Notes: a model not told the origin generated them from the letters alone. DNA of 64,000 nucleotides from Ophiura sarsii (GCA_035610835.1 CM069459.1:24381636-24445635); one strand, 5' to 3'. Shown: positions 11,212-21,930, numbered from the stretch's first letter. Numbers and translations are program-made.

Positions 11212-12074
11212 GGGTAGGTGTGGGTAATACGGGACCTTTAAGACATTTGCATAATTAAAATACAAAATAACTGACTCAAATTTAAGCAAAGTTTGTTATT
11301 TGTAATCTACATTTTATAAACCTGTCTTGTAATTAAAAAACAGAGTCATTCTATGTTTGGTTTGGCTGTTATTATCAAATACTGACGTCATCATAAATGT
11401 CCCATCTTACCTACACGTGAAGGTAATACGGGACATTGTTTTGGTATGAAAAGTTATTTGACATTTTTTATTTAAAGAGTAACTGTTAAAAAACCATAAA
11501 TAATGGTCCACTAATCCATTTAAGAGATAATAATGCATGAAGTACATTGGTACTAAAAAGGTACATTGCTGCAAAAAAAGAAAGAAAAAAGTACTGTAGG
11601 TGTGGGTAATACGGGACCTTTAAGACATTTGCATACCGTCATGCTGGCTGTCCCATATTACCTTCACCAATTGTGAACACACGGCTCCCATTCAATACAT
11701 TATAACACCAATGTACACTGTACTAGCGAAGCACACACACAATACATGTTGGACCAACACCTGAAACATGCTTAATAATGCAAAAATTCAGGTCACGCCC
11801 CCTTTCCTTTTCTTTACCATCATATTCTATGAAAACACTATTTTTATATTAGACCAAAAATATGGGTGCATTTTTCCTTAAATTGACAGGTTGTGGTGAT
11901 TTTCTGGCTGGTAATTCTTCCAGTAGCTTTGATAATAGTCATGCAATTCACTAAGGGTTTGATCTATCTATAGAGGGCTCTATTTAAAGTGCTAGTAATG
12001 CCAGGCGGCTGTAGATGAGATTTCAGTGCTGCGGTCCCGTATTACCTACGGTCCCGTATTACCCACACCTACCC
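11212..12074. mobile_element. 863-bp non-autonomous TA-flanked DNA transposon inserted in the minisatellite
   Basis: The termini are GGGTAGGTGTGGGTAATACG and its exact inverse at 12050-12074. TA stands at both sides (11210-11211, 12075-12076). Removing the element plus one TA restores the host unit GCAATATGGTCCAAGTAG. Extra copies of the terminal sequence lie inside at about 11400-11440, 11596-11660 and 12033-12056. No transposase frame is present. A TA duplication suggests a Tc1/mariner-type enzyme. Confidence 0.9.
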
Positions 12075-12112
12075 TATGGTCCAAGTAGATGTGACATATG
12101 TTACAATACTAT
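12075..12112. repeat. Continuation of the 78-bp minisatellite
   Basis: TATGGTCCAAGTAGATGTG, ACATATGTTACAATACT continues the interrupted unit directly after the transposon, which proves the insertion was into the array. Confidence 0.8.
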
Positions 12113-12125
12113 ACTCTTTCAAATC

Positions 12126-12305
12126 CTGTTGATATCCATACACCCCTATGGAAGACATGACCCTTATCTTACACACAGGGAGTGTATACTGAAAATGGAG
12201 TCACCCATGCAGGTATCACCATTTAAAATTCACACTCCCTATGTGGTAGATTATGGACATGTCTTCCTTAGGAGGTGTAAGTATGTCAAATGGAATAGCC
12301 CAACA
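12126..12305. mobile_element. Family G inverted-repeat element
   Basis: CATACACCCCTATGGAAGAC near the left end is mirrored by GTCTTCCTTAGGAGGTGT at the right. Inside are GGGAGTGT and ACACTCCCT, inverted, and a central ATGGAGTCACCCATG. Related sequence is at 45690-45835, with fragments at 26233-26285, 43968-43987 and 44733-44790. Confidence 0.65.
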
Positions 12306-13043
12306 AAGCTAAAAATAAATTAAAAAACATCTTCTTTAGTATTATTCACAAGAGCATGTCCACAAGTGCATCATGGGAAAGGATAACTACATGACAAAAG
12401 GGAGTAAATAATGAAGAATCTGTATGTAAGATACGCCGTTCTGTTGGGAAAAAGGGTCATGATGTAAGTCTATAAAAACTGCAAGTGAAACCAAATAAGT
12501 ATGTCAACTGATGAATAATTGACACAATTTGGTGAAAAGCTATCTCTTGATTCCAGTAATATAAACAACAGACCGGTCCAACGATAATCCCTGTGCCACG
12601 AATGAACGTCAATTGCAAAAATAGATCACTTGTACGAACTAAACAAGGTTTGTTTCTTAAAGCAGTTGCACAAATATTAATAACAAAATAAAAACTAGGA
12701 TCAAAATTAACTATGAAATTAGGCAAAAATAATTTTGATGACGATGATATCATTTGGATATGGATTTTGAAAAAAAGGTAATTTAGACTTAAGTATTAGG
12801 CCTAATGGAAAAGCAAATATTTTGTGAAGACATATTTTGTGTGTAGTTTTGAACCTTGAGATTGGAGGGGTTTACTAAATGTGCAGAACATGTAACTAGC
12901 GTTATCTAACTCTATTAAAAATTTACTAAAAATATATTTTGTGCTTTTTATCAAATTGTGATTTTTGTTGTGCTTTTTATATATTTGCAATCAATGGGCA
13001 AAATTTGCAAGAAAAATAAACCACAGTGAACATTTCAGCTATT
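12306..13043. other. No recognisable gene or element
   Basis: AT-rich. Open frames of up to 98 codons on the minus strand (12457-12753) show no recognised domain, no repeats and no supporting splice context, so they are not called. Confidence 0.4.
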
Positions 13044-13100
13044 AGGCCAGGGAAAAAACACCCTGTTCTACGGCCCTACCAACCCAATTGTTTTTTATTT
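13044..13100. mobile_element. Family H terminal fragment
   Basis: GGAAAAAACACCCTGTTCTA, CGGCCCTACCAACCCAA matches the ends of the family H elements at 27049 and 48136 and the fragments at 59433 and 63095. No opposite end was found. Confidence 0.55.
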
Positions 13101-13137
13101 TCCTGAAGGCCAGGAAGGCCAGGCCGGAAAACTCAAA

Positions 13138-13420
13138 AGAAAGATACGGCTCTGCGTGAATCTTCTGGTATCTTTGGCTAGACTATTATAATAGCTCATC
13201 CCTGTTGGATGAGGTCGGAGAACGTAGAAAGATACGGCACGGCGAGGATCTGCGGTTGTCTATGGCAGGACGATAATTATAAGTCTAGCTCATTCCTGTT
13301 TAAAATGAGATTGGAGAACATAAAAGATACGACACTGCGAACTTCTGTAGTCTATGGCCAGTACGGAACTTTACTGCTGAAGAACTGACTTCGGTATTTT
13401 GCCGCCGATAGTGAAGACCT
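13138..13420. repeat. Imperfect tandem repeat, about 90-95 bp, three units
   Basis: Units start at GAAAGATACGGCTCTGCGTG (13138), GAAAGATACGGCACGGCGAG (13227) and AAAAGATACGACACTGCG (13323). Each is followed by a TCTATGGCCAG- or TCTTTGGCTAG-type phrase and a GCTCAT..CCTGTT phrase. Degenerate and non-coding. Confidence 0.7.
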
Positions 13421-13984
13421 TCAATAAGACTCGAGCCTGCGACAACTGATCTTCTGGTGGAACATTTTATACGATAAGTGCACTTAGTCAACCAAATCAG
13501 TGATCACTGAGCGCGTGAAATGTGTTGCGTTGTTTATTCATGATTTATGTTTTATTAATATTAAATTGTTGTTTACAAAGTCTGGGTATTACAGTGAATT
13601 GTTTAGTTATAAAGTCCGAGCTAACTCGGGTCGTGACAGTGGGTCCTTTTGCCTTGCAGGTGTTTCTAATTACTTTGAGATCTATATCCTTCTAAATATT
13701 TAAAGACAAAATAAACCTTTTTTTTTAAAATTATGGTTTGTGTCTCTGTTTTTAAAAAAACCCGAAATGTGTATGTTATAGTAAACAACCCGTTTTTCTT
13801 TTTCAGCCTGATACATGTTATATAGGCTAAGTAAGAATTGAGTCCATCCAATACTCTAGTGTGTAAACAAGTGTAAGTAAAATGTCATTCATTGCTTATT
13901 TAAAGGACAATTGAGATGGTTGGTTTAGATCGAAGCCTGTATTCTTTCTTCAATTTCATTATGCACTTGTCAATTGCAATCCTG
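13421..13984. other. No recognisable gene or element
   Basis: Short unrelated open frames only. Low-complexity T and A runs near 13715 and 13755. Confidence 0.4.
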
Positions 13985-15225
13985 ATGCCAGGAGAGCAGT
14001 GCTAGCAGGGAACTTGAGCTGGGATATACAAATTGCCAGTGCAGGCTATCATCTTTTGTACCCCTGTGTTGTAGTCCTGCCAGGACCAAGTGTATCGCCT
14101 GTTACATCCTGCCCCCGACAGCCGGGACATTTTGCAACCCTGGCCACAGAAATCCTGGGACTAGCAAGGAACTTGAGCCGAGACGTAAAATCACCAGTGC
14201 GGGCTATCATCTTTTGTACCCCTGTGTTGTAGTCCTGCCGGGACAAAGCGTATCGCCTGTTACATCCTGCCCCCGACAGCCGGGACATTTTGCAACCCTG
14301 GCCACAGAAATCCTGGGACTAGCAAGGAACTTGAGCCGAGACGTAAAATCACCAGTGCGGGCTATCATCTTTTGTACGTACCCCTGTGTTGTAGTCCTGC
14401 CGGGACAAAGCGTATCGCCTGTTACATCCTGCCCCCGACAACCGGGACATTTTGCAACCCATGCCACAGAAATCCTGGGACAAGCCGGGAACTTGATCCG
14501 GGACGTAAAATTGCCAGTGCGGGCTATCATCTTTTGTTCCCCTGTGTTTTAGTCCTGCCAGGACAAAGTGTATCGCCTGTTACATCCTGCCCCCGACAGC
14601 TGGGACATTTTGCAACCCTGGCCACAGAAATCCTGGGACAAGCCGGGAACTTGATCCGGGACGTAAAATTGCCAGTGCGGGCTATCATCTTTTGTTCCCC
14701 TGTGTTTTAGTCCTGCCGGGACAAAGTGTATCGCCTGTTACATCCTGCCCCCGACAGCTGGGACATTTTGCAACCCTGGCCACAGAAATCCTGGGACAAG
14801 CCGGGAACTTGATCCGGGACGTAAAATTGCCAGTGCGGGCTATCATCTTTTGTACCCCTGTGTTGTAGTCCTGCCGGGACAAAGCGTATCGCCTGTTACA
14901 TCCTGCCCCCGACAGCCGGGACATTTTGCAACCCTGGCCACAGAAATCCTGGGACAAGCCGGGAACTTGATCCGGGACGTAAAATTGCCAGTGCGGGCTA
15001 TCATCTTTTGTTCCCCTGTGTTTTAGTCCTGCCAGGACAAAGTGTATCGCCTGTTACATCATGCCCCCGACAACCGGGACATTTTGCCACCCGGGCAACA
15101 GGAGACTTGCAGGGAACTTGAGCTGGGATTTACAAATCGCCAGTGCAGGCTATCATTTTTTGTACCCCTGTGTTGCAGTCCTGCCGGGACAAAGTGTATC
15201 GCCTGTTACATCCATGACAACCGGA
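13985..15225. repeat. 158-bp satellite array, about eight units
   Basis: Units of about 158 bp begin near 14058, 14216, 14374, 14535, 14694, 14853, 15012 and 15166 (GTACCCCTGTGTTGTAGTCC), then GGGACAAAG.GTATCGCCTG, CCCCCGACAGCCGGGACATT and CCAGTGCGGGCTATCATC. One unit carries a 4-bp GTAC duplication. Inner units are nearly identical and edge units diverge, as expected for unequal exchange. GC-richer than its surroundings. Open frames on both strands are repeat readings, not genes. Confidence 0.95.
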
Positions 15226-15261
15226 CATTTAGAGGTATCCCATGGTAATGATAACATTTCC

Positions 15262-15371
15262 ACCCTTTCTACGCGGCAGTCGACGATTAGTTCCGAAATT
15301 TCACAAAATATTTCAAAAATGTCAAAATTACTGAATTTCATCATCATATTTGGAAATACCACAAAAATGCA
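15262..15371 (-). mobile_element. Family A fragment, truncated
   Basis: CCCTTTCTACGCGGCAG, then CACAAAATATTTCAAAAATG and CATCATATTTGGAAATACC match the left half of reverse-oriented family A copies. The rest is missing where the element at 15390 follows. Confidence 0.7.
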
Positions 15372-15389
15372 TTACAAGTGTACTGGGTA

Positions 15390-16455
15390 CACTGTAAATT
15401 GGGTGTTTAGATCCTAAACACAAAGCTAAACACTATCTTGAAGACACTTTCTAAACATGTTTAATTACTAAACATGTTTAGATGATTATCATCTAAACAT
15501 GTTTACAACCTAAACACTAATGCTAAACACTAGTTTGACTACACTTTCTAAATATGTTTAAATGCTAAACATGTTTAGTGTCATCATAAATGTTTAGCAC
15601 TGAAACATGTCCATCACTTCAATGTTTAGAAAGCAAACATTTTAAGATGATCAAATGTTTAGATTCTAAACATGTTCCGTGGCAGTGCATGCAATCAGGC
15701 TTTGTCAGTGGTTGCTATGGCCGTCAACATGTTAGGTTGTGGTCAAAAGTTATAAGAAGTTGATGTGATATTGTTGGTAAGATGGTTAGATCCTATACTT
15801 AAATTCATCAAACTATTCGCTCATCATAAATGTAGATCACGGCATACGCTGTATTGAAGTTAAGTAAGCTTAAACTATTACACACACACGATGAGCATAA
15901 CAATTGATACTACATGTATAGGCTCTCACCACCTTACCTCGTAACGTCTCACCAACTCACTGAACAACATTTGTGACCATAACATATTTGACGGCCTCCC
16001 ACGTGACATCACAGTTCTATTTGGTTCAATTTGAGATGGAAAATCTGATTTTCCATCCCAATTTACTAAATACGATGCCCACTTAGTGAAATCCAAAATG
16101 GCGACAGTCGCTAACATGACCCAATACGTTCAACCAATAACATTCAATATTGTTCGTCACGTGTTCAACAGATGTTTAAATGCTAAACGCCTGATAACCT
16201 AAACATGTTTAGGAAGTATTTACTTCATATAACGTGTGTTTAATTACTAAACGTATATGGCCTAATGTGTTTAGCAAGTGTTTCGACTAGCAAACGTTTA
16301 GACTTTAAATATGTAATGCTGAAGAATTAAACATGTTTTGTTAAGTCGAGTATGTTTAATTGCTAAGCACCTATCAAGTGCTTAGCAATTGGACACAAGC
16401 GCTCAGAAAGTAAACATGTTTAGATGTTTAATTTCAAAACACTCAATTTGCAGTG
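15390..16455. mobile_element. Family D: 1,066-bp TA-flanked element rich in AAACATGTTT palindromes
   Basis: The ends are CACTGTAAATTGGGTGTTT and its inverse AAACACTCAATTTGCAGTG, with TA on both sides. The outer 300 bp at each end are packed with TAAACATGTTTA-type palindromes. Exact AAACATGTTT occurs at 15453, 15470, 15495, 15567, 16201, 16329 and 16412, with a one-base variant at 15668. The middle (15700-16160) is unrelated and non-coding, with a hairpin GATGGAAAATC / GATTTTCCATC at 16033-16055. The CACTG..CAGTG ends and TA flanks resemble family E. Confidence 0.85.
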
Positions 16456-16496
16456 TATGTTCCATTGGTGATTTGTATGTCTCGGTCAAAGTCCCA

Positions 16497-16691
16497 ACTA
16501 TAGTCTATTTGGCCATCACGAGACAGTTACGTAACCATGTATTCTACTTACTGCAGCATATAACGTGCGCGCCTACTCGCGGCGCTGGCGTATACACACA
16601 GGATTTGAAAGGTTGAAGATACATATGCGTACATAAAAGCTGCGTCTGTTAAGTTACGTCACTGTCCAGAGGAAGCCAAATAGAGTATAGT
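16497..16691. mobile_element. Short MITE with inverted ends
   Basis: ACTATAGTCTATTTGGC..ACAGTTACGTAAC at the left is mirrored by GTTACGTCACTGT..GCCAAATAGAGTATAGT at the right. About 195 bp, non-coding, and only 40 bp from the family D end. Confidence 0.6.
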
Positions 16692-17416
16692 CAGCCCGGG
16701 TCCATAGTGGCTAGTGTTGCAATTGATCAGTGCATAACCTGATCATTTGCTGACCCACTTCTATACCTTTATATGACAATCCATTTTAATTAAAACAGAC
16801 TTGAATTGCTACTCTCTTATAGCTTCACTAGTACAATAATAACTCAGACCCTACAGCCATTAAGATAAAGATAAGTCTGATCAATTAAGGGCGCATCATT
16901 ATTGTCAATGTGTTTTTGTTCTTGTTTTTTAATTTCCCGTGCAGCACCGAGGGGGGGGGGGGTACTCAAATATAATAGTCTGTTTGTAGGCATGCCTTAC
17001 TAATAAAACATGTACGATTAAGGTGTTTTTTTTAAAGTTTGTCTGTGTTATGCCCAGCACATGTTTTAAGGGGTCTAGAAACCACTACAATTTTCAAATC
17101 TTTTTCAAAATCCTGTTAATATTTGTGCTCGTTTAGGTGGTTTAAAATGGGGGGGGGGGGGAGAAAAAACACAATTTTGTGTTGAATTTTGGCTTTGGAG
17201 GAAAATATATATTTAGGAGGTTATCTGGAAAATATTTTGTCACCCATGCTTACACCAATTCAATCTTTTCAAAACTTATTATTTTTGAAGTAAATTGTAT
17301 GCCTTAGGTGTGTTCTGGATCCAGAACAAAACTATAAAATGTATCTAAATCGCAACAAATAGAGGTCATCTGTGTTGAGGTTAAGCAGCCATCTTGTCAA
17401 GAATACTAAACAGCGT
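16692..17416. other. No gene; two poly-G runs
   Basis: G homopolymers occur at about 16951-16962 and 17150-17161. Otherwise AT-rich sequence with no supported feature. Confidence 0.4.
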
Positions 17417-17676
17417 TTTACACTTTCCACATGGCTATTGGTTTTACCAAATACAAACAAAATTTCTCAGAAACCGTTCCCAACTTTCATGGTCTATCTC
17501 AAGGATTAATGAACCCATACTAGGCACGTTTTTACTTAATTTAATGTATTTCTCATGGTGATTCCAACAGTGGTAATGAAATTAAATAATCTTGACTTTT
17601 TTGAAACATTCTGTGAAATTTTAGAATGTTGTCTGCAGACACCTGACGCATACACCTGACGCATTGAAAGAGTTAA
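17417..17676 (+). mobile_element. Family A MITE copy, decayed ends
   Basis: TTTACACTTTCCACATGGC at the left and GCATTGAAAGAGTTAA at the right, with the family interior between. CACCTGACGCAT is duplicated just before the right end. Confidence 0.85.
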
Positions 17677-18556
17677 AATTTCCGAAAGATAAGCCCAGGA
17701 CAATTCATGCTATGAATTGGATGTCATGGATTCCCTCTGAGCATAGGCGGTGCAAGTGGGGGTTCGAGGACATACCCTTCCCCTAAATAATTTACATCAG
17801 GTGACATATTTTTAACATCAGACTGGACCATTTTATTGTTAAAATTGCCAATTTCACGCAAATTACTTTCAATGTTTCATAAATTTAAGTTTGAATAACA
17901 TCAATTAGTGACACAAAATGGCTTCAGGAACGATTTTCTATACCATTTTAGTTCAAAAATATTAATTGTGCACGCTTCAAGCACATTTTCTCTGTTTCAA
18001 CATTATAAACTAAAATTCAAAAAATTCTCCCCCACCACTGACTCTGAGCAGAGTCGCTTCAAAAGCATTGCTATAATAAAATCTGTACATTGATACAAGA
18101 ATAGATTTTAAAAACCTTGTTCAAACAAATCAAAGTAACCTCCATCCTTATATAAAAAAATCAATGAATAATTGTTATCATAAAAATTCATAGACTTGAT
18201 TGAGCGCTTTCAATATAAATGAATAAACCCAGCAAGCGCATAATGATAGGTAATTATGCGCGTGATTAGCCGTGCCGTTACGATATCGTTTGAAGTCACC
18301 GCACTAAAAATAAACTGATTTCTCACGTAATGAGGCAACCGTATAATGATTAATTAGCGATGTTTACACATCCATTATTATTTAGGACCCCCTAGATATG
18401 GTTTTAAGCTCTGATTGTAAGCTGGTGATTAATGGTAATCGGGCTGGAGAAAAAATAAATTGTGTTTCCTGTAACACAATTGTCTTTAACTATTTCCGTA
18501 ATATTTGATAGAAAATTCATAGTTTTCAGAAATAATGGTATTATTCTGGATTACCT
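17677..18556. other. No recognisable gene or element
   Basis: AT-rich. The 61-codon frame at 17908 has no recognisable domain. GCGC words near 18236-18275 do not form a clear structure. Confidence 0.4.
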
Positions 18557-18938
18557 TTAAAGGCATATTATGTGATCTTTTCCAGAGAGCGCCCTCTATT
18601 CATTATTTTTTTTAGAAAGTAGATTTTCTTGCAGATTTACATTTCTGATCATAAATCATCCATACATTCCAAGTTACAGAGCGATACGATTCCTAATTAC
18701 CTCAAAATCATGGTTTTAGAGTGAATTTAGAGTGAAAATAATAAACTGTCCGATTATCCGACAGTTTATTTTCACTCTAAAATCATGATTTTGAAGTAAT
18801 TTAGAATCGTAGCGCCCTGTAACTTGGAATGTATGTACGATTTATGATCAGAAATGTAAATCTGCAAACAAATCTTCTTTCAATTTTTTTTTCGATGTTG
18901 AGGGCGTTCCCTGGAAAGATCACATAATATACCTTTAA
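18557..18938. mobile_element. Family B foldback MITE, full length, TTAA-flanked
   Basis: Almost the whole 382 bp is one inverted repeat: TTAAAGGCATATTATGTGAT at the left, its inverse at the right, and a centre of ACTGTCCGATTATCCGACAGT. Arms include AGAGGGCG, CTGATCATAAATC and TCGTATCGCTCTGTAACT words. TTAA at both ends. If transcribed it would give a long hairpin RNA. Other copies: 28738-29110 (full), 26043-26232 and 56018-56177 (halves). Confidence 0.9.
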
Positions 18939-19009
18939 CCCTTTAATGCATTTGGTTTATTCTGTTTTAACAATGCATGGTGTATAATGCATGTGAAGAT
19001 TATTGTAGA

Positions 19010-19205
19010 TTTTCCCAATAATTTGCGAAAATTGGGTCTATAATGAAGCAAAATCCATAGAAATGGGTACTTTTTTCCAAAATCACCCTTAGAAATGGGT
19101 AGGGGTTTTGAATCTCCAGCGGCACACCCCCGACCAAATCAAATCTGAGTAACCCCCCTCCCCTGGGCCTTATCAACAACCCCCTTAGACATGATTTCTT
19201 AATAA
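19010..19205. repeat. Dispersed repeat copy, AAATGGGTA / ACCCCCC type
   Basis: ACCCTTAGAAATGGGTAGG, GGTTTTGAATCTCCAG and GAGTAACCCCCCTCCC parallel 38400-38560 inside the large foldback element. The minus-strand frames of both copies give similar peptides (an NPYP..RVIL stretch), so an ancient coding origin is possible but unproven. No family recognised. Confidence 0.55.
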
Positions 19206-19649
19206 ATGAATACATTTTACTGGTGATTAATGGTAATGAGTGTTTAATACTCCTTACCGTGTTAAAACATGCAAGAATTTATGTAAACTCAGATGAGGAC
19301 TTCCTTGCGTAGCCACAAAGTGCTTCCTAAGAATGACGTGGTCAGTAGTTTGCTGCAGGGTCCTATGCATCACTTTACGGATGTGGGTGTTACGTTGGAC
19401 AGTTTAGCATATAAGAAATGTGTACATATAGTCTTAGTCCCTTGATTTTGTCTGCCATTTTTAAAGATGGTAGCCATGTTGGGTACCAGCCTACCTTTTA
19501 GCCCCTGAGTAAGAAATTATCAGCAGTATAGACATACTAGACTTGTTGACAATGACAGAGACAGAGATCCAAAAACAAAGAATGAAATGCTACTTTGTCT
19601 TATTTTTTGAGTTTTAACTTCCAACATTGAGCCACTTTTTCATGTTTCT
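19206..19649. other. No recognisable gene or element
   Basis: No clear repeat termini, tandem structure or plausible coding frame. Confidence 0.4.
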
Positions 19650-19950
19650 ATTAACCCTAACCACCCCCAGTGCCACAAATGGCCATGGTGCAATCTGTCT
19701 GTGCCAGCTGGCGTGGCACTTTTTTAAAAATGAAATAATGGCCCCAGGCTACATAGTTGGCTGAGTATACTCGTCCAAGTATGGTTGTCCCCCGTGGCGC
19801 ATTGATAGGGCGTTCGTCTCGCAACCGAGAGGTCCTGGGTTCAAGCCCGGGGACGGGGCCACTATTTTTGTCCTCGCTTTTTGTCGTTGAAAAAAATCCC
19901 TTGGAAAAAGTGAGTAGGAGGTACGGGTTAAAGAAAACCTTTCTCCCCAC
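19650..19950 (+). mobile_element. tRNA-derived SINE
   Basis: 19788-19862 looks like a tRNA: CCCCGTGGCGCATTGATAGG (A-box region), GGGTTCAAGCCC (B box) and a 3' ACGGGG complementary to the 5' CCCCGT. The anticodon arm does not fold canonically and one base is extra before the acceptor strand, so a working tRNA is unlikely. The body GTCGTTGAAAAAAATCCC is shared with 6035-6060. A TTAACCCTAACC word lies just upstream at 19651. Confidence 0.65.
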
Positions 19951-20129
19951 ATGCAATATCTGAAATCAAAGAGAAGAAATGTCTTCACATTTTTATAATT
20001 TAATCTATACATTTTGGATATTTTCATATTGTATATTTATGGGTTTTTTTGACTTTTGCAAGTACTCTGTATTCACAGTAGATATAATAAAAACACCTGG
20101 AAAAACTTATGTTGAAGCAAGAAACCTTT

Positions 20130-20325
20130 CCTTAACCCTTTGAGAACTACCGGCTGATTGGTCAGAAAGATGGATAATTTGTTGTACCAATCAGAGACAT
20201 TGTATTTCTTGGATTGGAGTGAAATAGTTCAGAAGCAGTATTGTATTTGGTTATTTAAGTGAGTATATCTTGTAGTTAACCAATCATAAACACTGTTGAT
20301 AGGTAGGTAGTGCTGGGGGGATTAA
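20130..20325 (+). mobile_element. Family I MITE copy
   Basis: Starts TTAACCCTTTGAGAACTACC and ends near GGGGGGATTAA. The interior (GATTGGTCAGAAAGATGGAT, CCAATCAGAGACATTGT, TTAACCAATCATAAAC) is shared with 21093-21303 and 44913-45131. It abuts the LINE fragment that follows. Confidence 0.8.
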
Positions 20326-20862
20326 CAAAGCTCGGTGCAATACCTTACCCCTCAATGGCCGTGCTCATTCATGGAAACCTGATGTAAATATTTACTGCCC
20401 ATGTGATAAAGATATTGAGGATCTTAGACATTTCTTATTTATTTGTAGTGCGTTAAATCATATCAGAGTTGATGAATTCCTTAAACTTGAAAATCAACTA
20501 TCACTCCATAATTTAGAAGAGTTTTGGAGACTATTTATATCTGGTAATTTAACTATTAAAATGTGTCTTATGCTAGGTCTTTCAAACGATGTTCTTCCTG
20601 TATGTGATGATTTACCTGTACTCCAAATATTTGATGTGTTCTGCAAATCCTATTTAAAACGTGCATGGACCGCACGTAGCATTCAACTTGTATGATTCTA
20701 TGTTATCATGTAAATATTTGTATATATTCTGCCTTTTTATTTATACATGTGATAATATTGTGTAATATGTTTTAAGGACGCATTAGTCGAGAAGACTCAT
20801 GCCACTGTTTCAAAAGTGTATGTCCAAATAAAAAAATAAAAAATAAAAAAATAAAAAATAAC
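20321..20862 (+). pseudogene. LINE ORF2 C-terminal fragment with 3' UTR and A-rich tail
   Basis: 20321-20695 is one open frame of 124 codons plus TGA with no start Met, so it is a 5'-truncated segment. It carries a Cys-X-Cys..His-X4-Cys arrangement (CPCDKDIEDLRHFLFIC), the zinc-knuckle-like motif common after the reverse transcriptase domain of several non-LTR clades, and ends KRAWTARSIQLV. A UTR follows, then an A-rich (AAATAAAA)n tail at 20826-20862. 5' truncation plus a 3' A-rich tail is the usual product of target-primed reverse transcription. The clade is not determined. It differs from the LINE at 8875 and has no internal stop, so it may be younger. Confidence 0.75.
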
Positions 20863-21092
20863 AAGATACAACTATTTTGAATCAGAAATTCACAATTCCA
20901 TCTATGATTCATCGATCAATACTCAGTCATCAATAATTGAACACGATTTGAATTATAAGATCCCCATGTCGTCATACTATCTACGAATGTGGGTGTTGTT
21001 ATGCAGTTTTCATATTTAACTATTCATGGGTCATTTATGCGTTTCTTATGCGTATTTACACAATGTATGTGCATCATATCAATAGTGAAAAT
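20863..21092. other. No recognisable gene or element
   Basis: Short stretch between the LINE tail and a family I copy. Nothing supported. Confidence 0.4.
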
Positions 21093-21303
21093 CTTACCCT
21101 TGAGAACTACTTGTCGACTGGTTAAAAACTTAAATACGTCATATGTTGTACCAATCAGAGACATTGTTAGAATATGTATCTCTTATTAAGATTGGAGTGA
21201 AATATTTAAGAAGAAGTATTTTTAGTGGTTATTCAAAGGGGTTTATCTTGTAATTAACCAATCAAAACATTGTTATATAGGTTTGTAGTCCTCAGGTGGT
21301 TAA
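21093..21303 (+). mobile_element. Family I MITE copy
   Basis: CTTACCCTTGAGAACTACTT at the left and CTCAGGTGGTTAAT at the right, with ACCAATCAGAGACATTGTTA and ATTAACCAATCAAAAC inside. Confidence 0.75.
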
Positions 21304-21450
21304 TTTAAGGCTGACAGCGTTCTGATATGTATGTCATGCTGAGGTTTCATCTGATGGGTTCACTCAACATTTCACAAGAACCAGTGAACCAATTGAACCA
21401 TTGAACCAATGAACATACCTCTGGTTCATTTGCCGTATTATCAGCAAGAC

Positions 21451-21930
21451 AAGTGGCCTACACTGCAAAAAGAAGCGTTTATATTTCTGATAACACTTAA
21501 TAAATACTTCAACACATTTATTTTTGTGTTTTACGTGTAAAGGTATAGGAGGCATTGCATACGATAAACGTTTGCATAAACACTACAACACGTTTATAGA
21601 GGTAATATTTATTAACACACCAACATGTTTATATTAGCAATAAGAAACATGTTGGGGGTTAATATTTATACAACAAATACCTCTATAAACGTGTTGTAGT
21701 GTTTATGCAAACGTTTATCGTATGCAATGCCTCCTATACCTTTACACGTAAAACACAAAAATAAACGTGTTGAAGTGTTTATTAAGTGTTATCAGAAATA
21801 TAAACCCTTCTTTTTACAGTGTAGTGGTTAAGGCGCCTGCCTAGAGAGCTCAGGAGACCGGGGTTCAATTCCTCGCTGGTGCATGTCCTTGCTTATTTTT
21901 CGTTGGGACATTCACCGGTGTTCGCTAATA
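21451..21930 (+). mobile_element. tRNA-derived SINE interrupted by a palindromic MITE
   Basis: The head is split. GTGGCC before 21459 joins GTGGTTAAGGCGCC after 21823 once the MITE and one TA are removed, recreating an A-box-like TAGTGGTTAAGG. The B box GGGTTCAATTCC lies at 21862-21873, followed by a GCATGTCCTTGC..GTTGGGACATTC body. The 3' end is not defined. Confidence 0.7.
21461..21821. mobile_element. Family E palindromic MITE, TA-flanked
   Basis: A 361-bp near-perfect palindrome: CACTGCAAAAAGAAGCGTTT at the left, its near-inverse ending CTTTTTACAGTG at the right, centre near ACATGTTTATATTAGC / AAACATGTTGG. TA (21459-21460 and 21822-21823) is the target duplication. A second, nearly identical copy lies at 23241-23605. 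No coding capacity, long hairpin potential. Confidence 0.92.

Noticed and set aside
14049..14957. Frames of 79-112 codons on both strands
   Set aside because: Readings of the 158-bp satellite, repeated with the unit and broken at edges.
19788..19862. Working tRNA gene
   Set aside because: The A and B boxes and partial acceptor pairing are present, but the anticodon arm does not fold and one base is extra. A SINE body follows.
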